Positions 19,424-23,047 of a stretch of DNA of 23,047 nucleotides are shown here, one piece after another. The stretch comes from UBA12151 sp964600645. Its GTDB lineage: Bacteria; Patescibacteriota; Minisyncoccia; Moranbacterales; UBA9337. A program made the translations under genes and the position numbers. The notes below the pieces were generated by a model. The model made no database searches. It had not been told where the DNA came from and saw nothing but the letters and a program-made list of their open reading frames with translations. The stretch's first letter is position 1, and each line of letters starts with the position of its first letter. The DNA lies in assembly GCA_964600645.1 (NCBI GenBank), contig CAZRJL010000010.1, positions 1 to 23,047 of the forward strand. Direction: 5' to 3'.

Positions 19424-21133
19424 TTATTTCTTTAAATCAATTATTTTTTGAATATCTTCTTTTTTTAATCCCACCAACCATAACTTATCCGAAATCCACT
19501 CGCCCAGAATAAAATTCAATAATGTTCGAGAAATTATAATTGCCGTAAACATCGAAAGCAACACTCCAACAATAAGCGTTACAGCAAAACCTTTTACAAA
19601 TCCGGTTCCTAGTTCAATTAAAATAAAAGATGTGATGATGGAAGAAAAATTTCCATCGCGAATTGAAGTCCACGCGCGCCTGAATCCCTCATCCAGTGCT
19701 CCCATAATACTTCTTCCCTTGCGAATTTCTTCTTTTGTCCGTTCAAAAATCAAAATATTCGCATCCACTGCCATTCCGACTGATAAAATAAATCCGGCAA
19801 TTCCGGGAAGTGTAAGAGTGATCTGCCAAGGAGTAAGACCGGATAACTTAAAAATAGACACCATCAGAGCGGCATAGATCAAAAGTGCCACCGAAGCAAT
19901 CAGTCCCAAAAACCGATAATATGTGATCATAAACAGCATAACTAATCCGAGACCGATATAGCCGGCTTTTAAGCTTGTTACCAGGGATTTTTCCCCAAGG
20001 GAAGCATCGACACTCTCCTGACTCACTAAATTAATCGGAACGGGCAAAGCGCCTTCATTCAATCTTTTTACCAAATCCTTGGCCTCATCAAGAGAAAAAT
20101 TTCCCGTAATCACCGCCTCTCCATTCGTTATTTCCACTTGAACCGTAGGCGCGCTAATAATCTCTCCGTCCAGATAAATAGCAATGCTCTTGCCGATATT
20201 GTTTTTTGTGAGCTCGGAAAATAATTTTGTACCTTCATCATCAAATTTTAATGCCACTTGCGGTTCGGAAAGCCCCTGACTTGCAAATTCTACGGCGGAA
20301 TTTTTCAAGTTTTTCCCCGTAAGTCCGGTCGCTTCATATTTCAAATCAGCAAACATATCGACAGTCGCTTTGGTAAAAATAATATGCTCGGCTCGCACCT
20401 CTTTTTCATCCCCTTCCCCGCGGGATTCTATTTTTTTAATAATATGCCACCCGTAAAGAGTTTCGATTAAATCAGGATAAACTTGTCCATTTTTAACATC
20501 CTCGTTAAAAAGTATAGCATCAAATTCTTCAACAAACTCTCCTTTCTTTACAAAACCCAAATCTCCTCCCACGTCTTTCGAGCCGGGATCCTGACTATGC
20601 TCTTTTGCCAATTCTTCAAAATTACTGTTTTCCGCAAGCGCTTGAGCTAAAATATTCTCCGCTTGTTTTTTCGCTTGTTCGTTAATTGGATCAAGTGTAT
20701 TTTTTATCTTTGGATCATTTGGATCAATTTCTTTTTTAAATTCCAAGAGCGGAGTTTCCTTGATTAAATTCTTTGCTTGGTTGATGTCTTTTATTCCCGC
20801 CAATTCTACGATCAATCGACGCTGTTCTCCGGATTTTGTCGTATAGATTGTTGGTTCGGCTACTCCAAAAGCATTGACTCTTCTTTCAATCACGTCTTGC
20901 ACTGCTTGCATAGATTCATCGATTTTCGAGTTGTCGATTTTACTCAAATCCGCATCGTATTCAAGATGAATCCCTCCCTGCAAATCCAATCCGAGATTAA
21001 TCTTTAATTTATTGATAGTTTCGTATACGGGTGGAATAAATTTAATCGCGCGGGGATAAGAAACAATTCCGGCTAAAACAGCCAGAATAATAATTGATGT
21101 GAATTTTATTCTTGTTTTTTTAATTACGTTCAT
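19424..21133 (-). CDS. secD: Protein translocase subunit SecD with inserted parvulin (PPIC)-like module
   Basis: The start is set at ATG 21133; a TTG six codons upstream falls in the promoter. 569 residues. SecD core: TM1 (11-28), LGLDLQGGIHLEYD (48-60), ERRVNAFGVAEPTI, ALKFDDEGTKLFSELT, GALPVPINLV, and the C-terminal six-helix domain with LTLPGIAGFILSVGMAVDAN and LIFERTKEEIRKG. Unusual: about residues 150-253 in the P1 region contain a parvulin rotamase signature, with NFEELAKEHSQDPGS (171-185), VGGDLGFVKKGEF (188-200), LYGWHIIKKI (226-235) and VRAEHIIF (246-253). H230 and H250 match the two parvulin active-site histidines, but the H250 strand comes last, as in a circular permutation or the remnant of a second module. 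The transcript is probably leaderless. Confidence 0.95.
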   Translation of the reverse strand: MNVIKKTRIKFTSIIILAVLAGIVSYPRAIKFIPPVYETINKLKINLGLDLQGGIHLEYDADLSKIDNSKIDESMQAVQDVIERRVNAFGVAEPTIYTTKSGEQRRLIVELAGIKDINQAKNLIKETPLLEFKKEIDPNDPKIKNTLDPINEQAKKQAENILAQALAENSNFEELAKEHSQDPGSKDVGGDLGFVKKGEFVEEFDAILFNEDVKNGQVYPDLIETLYGWHIIKKIESRGEGDEKEVRAEHIIFTKATVDMFADLKYEATGLTGKNLKNSAVEFASQGLSEPQVALKFDDEGTKLFSELTKNNIGKSIAIYLDGEIISAPTVQVEITNGEAVITGNFSLDEAKDLVKRLNEGALPVPINLVSQESVDASLGEKSLVTSLKAGYIGLGLVMLFMITYYRFLGLIASVALLIYAALMVSIFKLSGLTPWQITLTLPGIAGFILSVGMAVDANILIFERTKEEIRKGRSIMGALDEGFRRAWTSIRDGNFSSIITSFILIELGTGFVKGFAVTLIVGVLLSMFTAIIISRTLLNFILGEWISDKLWLVGLKKEDIQKIIDLKK

Positions 21134-21139
21134 AGTTTG

Positions 21140-21168
21140 AGTATAAACCAATAAAAAAAGGTTTTCAA
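21140..21168 (-). promoter_or_regulatory. Promoter of secD-secF-pyrH (predicts leaderless mRNA)
   Basis: On the minus strand, TTGAAA (21168-21163), 17-nt spacer, TATACT (21145-21140). Counting seven bases on places +1 at 21133, the A of the secD ATG. There is no SD. Confidence 0.65.
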
Positions 21169-21272
21169 GTGCCTGTTATTTTTTTCCGCAACACTTCTTA
21201 TACTTCTTCTAGTATAGCAAATGCCACGGGAGCTTAGAGGCTGGGGAAGTTTGCCCATGCGATTAATCCCGA

Positions 21273-21345
21273 CTGCTCGTCTGCGAGGATGCGCGATAAT
21301 CATCCGGTGTTTATTTATCGTGCTTTATCCCTCGTAGACGAGTAG
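21273..21345. repeat. Long imperfect hairpin between secD and the recombinase module
   Basis: CTGCTCGTCTGCGAGG (21273-21288) mirrors CCTCGTAGACGAGTAG (21330-21345) with two mismatches. An inner pair, GCGCGATAA (21291-21299)/TTATCGTGC (21315-21323), extends the arm. It has no T run and lies at the change from AT-rich to more GC-rich sequence. It could mark the edge of the mobile module or be a recombination site. Confidence 0.6.
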
Positions 21346-21379
21346 GCGAATTTATCTTTTCAATGTTCCTACGGACATT

Positions 21380-21625
21380 TTACTTGTTTGTCAGTTTCTT
21401 GTCAACTTTTTTGGAAGTGGATAACTTTTCGCGGTCTCTTACCGCTTCCCATACCCAAGTATGGCTTCTCTTGAAGCCATACAGTTCTTTGAGCATTTTG
21501 GCAGCGGTGCGCGTATCAAAACCCTGTTTATAGAGGCGCACCGCTTTTTCCTTCATCTCGTTTATTTGCTTTTGTTTGAATACCGATAGAGGCATATATG
21601 TGTTGTTATTATCTACCTGTATCAT
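21380..21625 (-). CDS. Small helix-turn-helix protein next to the tyrosine recombinase
   Basis: 81 residues. EKAVRLYKQGFDTRTAAKM (26-44) followed by HTWVWEAVRDREK is a helix-turn-helix of the resolvase/transposase homeodomain-like type, flanked by basic ends (KKVDKKLTNK). It begins 19 bases after the recombinase stop on the same strand, so it is probably translated from the same message. It could be a directionality factor or a repressor of the module. The start is uncertain: AGGGGAG lies only 1 base before the ATG at 21625, too close for an SD, and a second ATG at 21595 has none. An 8-bp inverted repeat, ATGGCTTC/GAAGCCAT (21461-21480), lies in the frame. Confidence 0.6.
   Translation of the reverse strand: MIQVDNNNTYMPLSVFKQKQINEMKEKAVRLYKQGFDTRTAAKMLKELYGFKRSHTWVWEAVRDREKLSTSKKVDKKLTNK
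21400..21410. repeat. Direct repeat TGTCAACTTTT, left copy
   Basis: Identical to 21633-21643. A related TGTCAGTTT precedes it by 11 bases (21389-21397). It lies in the end of the helix-turn-helix gene. Confidence 0.6.
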
Positions 21626-21632
21626 ACTCCCC

Positions 21633-21651
21633 TGTCAACTTTTGTCAACTT
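21633..21651. repeat. Direct repeats TGTCAACTT x 2, right copy
   Basis: TGTCAACTTT is followed immediately by TGTCAACTT, overlapping the recombinase stop codon. With 21400-21410 they bracket the helix-turn-helix gene. They could be arm-type binding sites for the recombinase or operators. Confidence 0.6.
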
Positions 21652-22892
21652 GCGTAGTGTGGATAAGGCACCTTGCCCTTGAATTGCTGGGCGAAATAGT
21701 TGGCCTGCTGTTCGAGATTTTCGGCTGTTATGGATCCGTCGTCTTTGTTCTGATTCTGGACGAAGGCCATGAATCCCTGTAGCGCTTTGCCGAATCCCGG
21801 GTCGGTTTGTTTCTCGGCGAACCTATCTTTATTGTCCCCGAGGAACAGGCGTGCCCGCTCTTCCAATTCTTTGCCGCGCATCATCGTGTAGATGGTCGTG
21901 CTTTGTACCGACGAGTGTCCGAGAATATTCATCACATCCGATGTCGATCCCCCGCTCTTGATGATATGATGGCCGCGGTGATGCCGGAAGCTGTGGGCGT
22001 TCATGTATGGCATCTCGGCTTTGTTGCAATATCGTCTCAACATCTCCCCCAGCCCTTTGATGGAAAATCTTTGTCCGTATTTCGAACTGGTGGCCGATAC
22101 GAAGAGTGCTTCCGGTTCATCAAATTTCACTTGTTTCTCCAGGTGCTTTCTTTTCTCGAGCCAGCGCAGCAGATAATCATTGGTACTTTTGGTCCAGAAT
22201 ATTTCCCGGAAAGGCCGGCGAGATTTGGCTTTCTCTGTCCGGATGATGGCTCTCATTTCGGTGAGATCCAGATCATCCTTGTCGATTGAGCATATTTCTC
22301 CGTTACGCGCGCCGGTATCCCACAGCATGCCGATGATCGCCAGATTTCTGATGTGGCGCGGATCATTGGAGTCTTTCGGAATCACTGCGATAAGCTGGTC
22401 GAATTGTTCGTCGCTCGCCACGCGCGGAAGTTTCATTACTTTGTCCGGAATCGGAATCAGTTCTTCGTCGATCACCTTGTATCCTTGCAGGCGATAAAAT
22501 TCGAAGAACTTGCGGAGCGCCATGCACTTTCCGACAAAACTGTTTCTGTCCCAGCCGAGATCCGCCATGCCGTTCAGATATTCCATGACGTCGCTCAGTG
22601 TGATGTTTTCGATTTCCGGATTGCGCAGGAACAGGCAGAAGTTTCTCAGTTCGCGGTCGTAGCCGCGCACCGTATTCTTTTTAACTTTGAATTGTCTCCA
22701 ATTGGAGAATTGATAGATAGCGTCTTTTGTTAGCATATAGCACGAAAACCCACCGGGATGCGACCGGCGATGGATTCGGTTCGTTCTCCTCCGTAGTCCG
22801 AAACCGGCAGTCAAAACGCGGAGCGCTTTCAGCACATATTTCCTTACGATCGCGTCAATCTTCTTTTGACTTTTTTCGAGTATCGAATCCAT
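21645..22892 (-). CDS. Tyrosine recombinase/integrase (XerC/D-like)
   Basis: 415 residues if started at ATG 22892. The N-terminal SAM-like core-binding domain is about residues 57-140; the catalytic domain is about 155-345. The catalytic set is complete: R196 in TGARNGEI, Lys at 221 or 223 in TEKAKSRR, H300-x-x-R303 in HSFRHH, H326 in LGHSS and nucleophile Y335 in TTIYTMM. A tail of about 70 residues follows the usual end. The first 52 residues are basic and unlike the family (RRRTNRIHRRSHPGG), so the true start may be M53 (22736). GC content and codon choice are clearly higher than in the rest of the window, which points to horizontal transfer. It probably moves or inverts DNA at nearby sites, or resolves a replicon. 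Confidence 0.88.
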   Translation of the reverse strand: MDSILEKSQKKIDAIVRKYVLKALRVLTAGFGLRRRTNRIHRRSHPGGFSCYMLTKDAIYQFSNWRQFKVKKNTVRGYDRELRNFCLFLRNPEIENITLSDVMEYLNGMADLGWDRNSFVGKCMALRKFFEFYRLQGYKVIDEELIPIPDKVMKLPRVASDEQFDQLIAVIPKDSNDPRHIRNLAIIGMLWDTGARNGEICSIDKDDLDLTEMRAIIRTEKAKSRRPFREIFWTKSTNDYLLRWLEKRKHLEKQVKFDEPEALFVSATSSKYGQRFSIKGLGEMLRRYCNKAEMPYMNAHSFRHHRGHHIIKSGGSTSDVMNILGHSSVQSTTIYTMMRGKELEERARLFLGDNKDRFAEKQTDPGFGKALQGFMAFVQNQNKDDGSITAENLEQQANYFAQQFKGKVPYPHYAS

Positions 22893-23047
22893 CGCGTCAC
22901 ACCCTCAGATCCAAGATCATTGGCTCCCTTTTGGGAAGCAATGAGGTGAGTGTTTTTTTAAATTAATGTGTTTGACGAAAGACTTTTCGACAGTGTCTTC
23001 CGCTATGCCAAGCGAAACATTACCCCTCCGCGCCAAAGAAGTCAAAC
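22893..23047. other. Right edge: hairpin, inverted repeat and unresolved open frames
   Basis: GCTCCC-TTTT-GGG(A)AGC at about 22922-22939 forms a small hairpin. GTTTGAC (22970-22976) is mirrored by GTCAAAC (23041-23047) at the window end. Frames stay open to the edge on plus from ATG 22966 or GTG 22968, and on minus from the edge to a stop near 22926. I cannot tell which, if any, is a gene. Confidence 0.3.

Noticed and set aside
19632..21007. Plus-strand frames over secD
   Set aside because: The opposite strand encodes a well-conserved SecD; the shadow frames are low-complexity and lack start signals.
21807..22733. Long plus-strand frames (up to 160 codons) over the recombinase
   Set aside because: Higher GC makes long antisense frames likely by chance; the minus strand has the complete catalytic set of a tyrosine recombinase.

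Overview
The window looks like a scaffold from an uncultivated, low-GC Patescibacteria (Candidate Phyla Radiation) bacterium, probably Parcubacteria-like. This is inferred from several features together. Genes are compact and AT-rich, and most housekeeping genes have no Shine-Dalgarno (SD) sequence. There is a half-size MFS protein, a UMP kinase with archaeal-type motifs, a minimal secD-secF-pyrH cluster, a short Rrf2-iscS-iscU cluster, and intergenic repeats of a kind often seen in these genomes. There is no rRNA, so lineage cannot be settled. Two runs of exactly 10 N (861-870 and 8438-8447) are scaffold gaps, and each lies inside a gene.

Layout. 1-454 (-): start of a polysaccharide flippase, cut by the window edge. 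545-880 (+): orphan membrane protein with its own terminator. 933-3645 (-): thymidylate-kinase-like protein, half-MFS and divergent RtcB RNA ligase. 3772-4412 (+): two translationally coupled, probably paralogous exported small proteins. 4472-5629 (-): GT4 glycosyltransferase. 5794-7803 (-): PriA. 7894-8055 (+): two tandem tRNA genes whose anticodon loops are not canonical. 8164-12657 (+): ThpR, WecG/TagA glycosyltransferase, a small membrane protein, GltX and an EnvC-like M23 peptidase. 12658-13522: gene-poor and repeat-rich, with an element bounded by terminal inverted repeats. 13523-13744 (-): orphan small protein with a structured 5' leader. 13887-16528 (-): Fe-S cluster cassette (Rrf2 regulator, IscS, IscU) with a type IV pilin-like protein at its end. 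16656-17801 (+): Fe-S RecB/Cas4-type nuclease. 17814-21133 (-): secD-secF-pyrH. 21380-22892 (-): tyrosine recombinase plus a small helix-turn-helix protein, of higher GC than the rest and probably mobile.

How the genes fit together. Most of the content is housekeeping: replication restart, tRNA charging, protein export, Fe-S assembly, RNA repair, envelope glycan synthesis and wall hydrolysis. The most unusual points are: (i) SecD carries an inserted parvulin-like (PPIC) peptidyl-prolyl isomerase module; (ii) repeat families appear inside reading frames (glycosyltransferase, gltX twice, iscS and a small exported protein), including a perfect 4 x 7-bp tandem repeat that could switch a glycosyltransferase on and off; (iii) both tRNAs have anomalous anticodon loops; (iv) RtcB lacks a normally invariant metal-ligand Asp; (v) three small-protein units use strong SD sequences and strong terminators, unlike the housekeeping genes.
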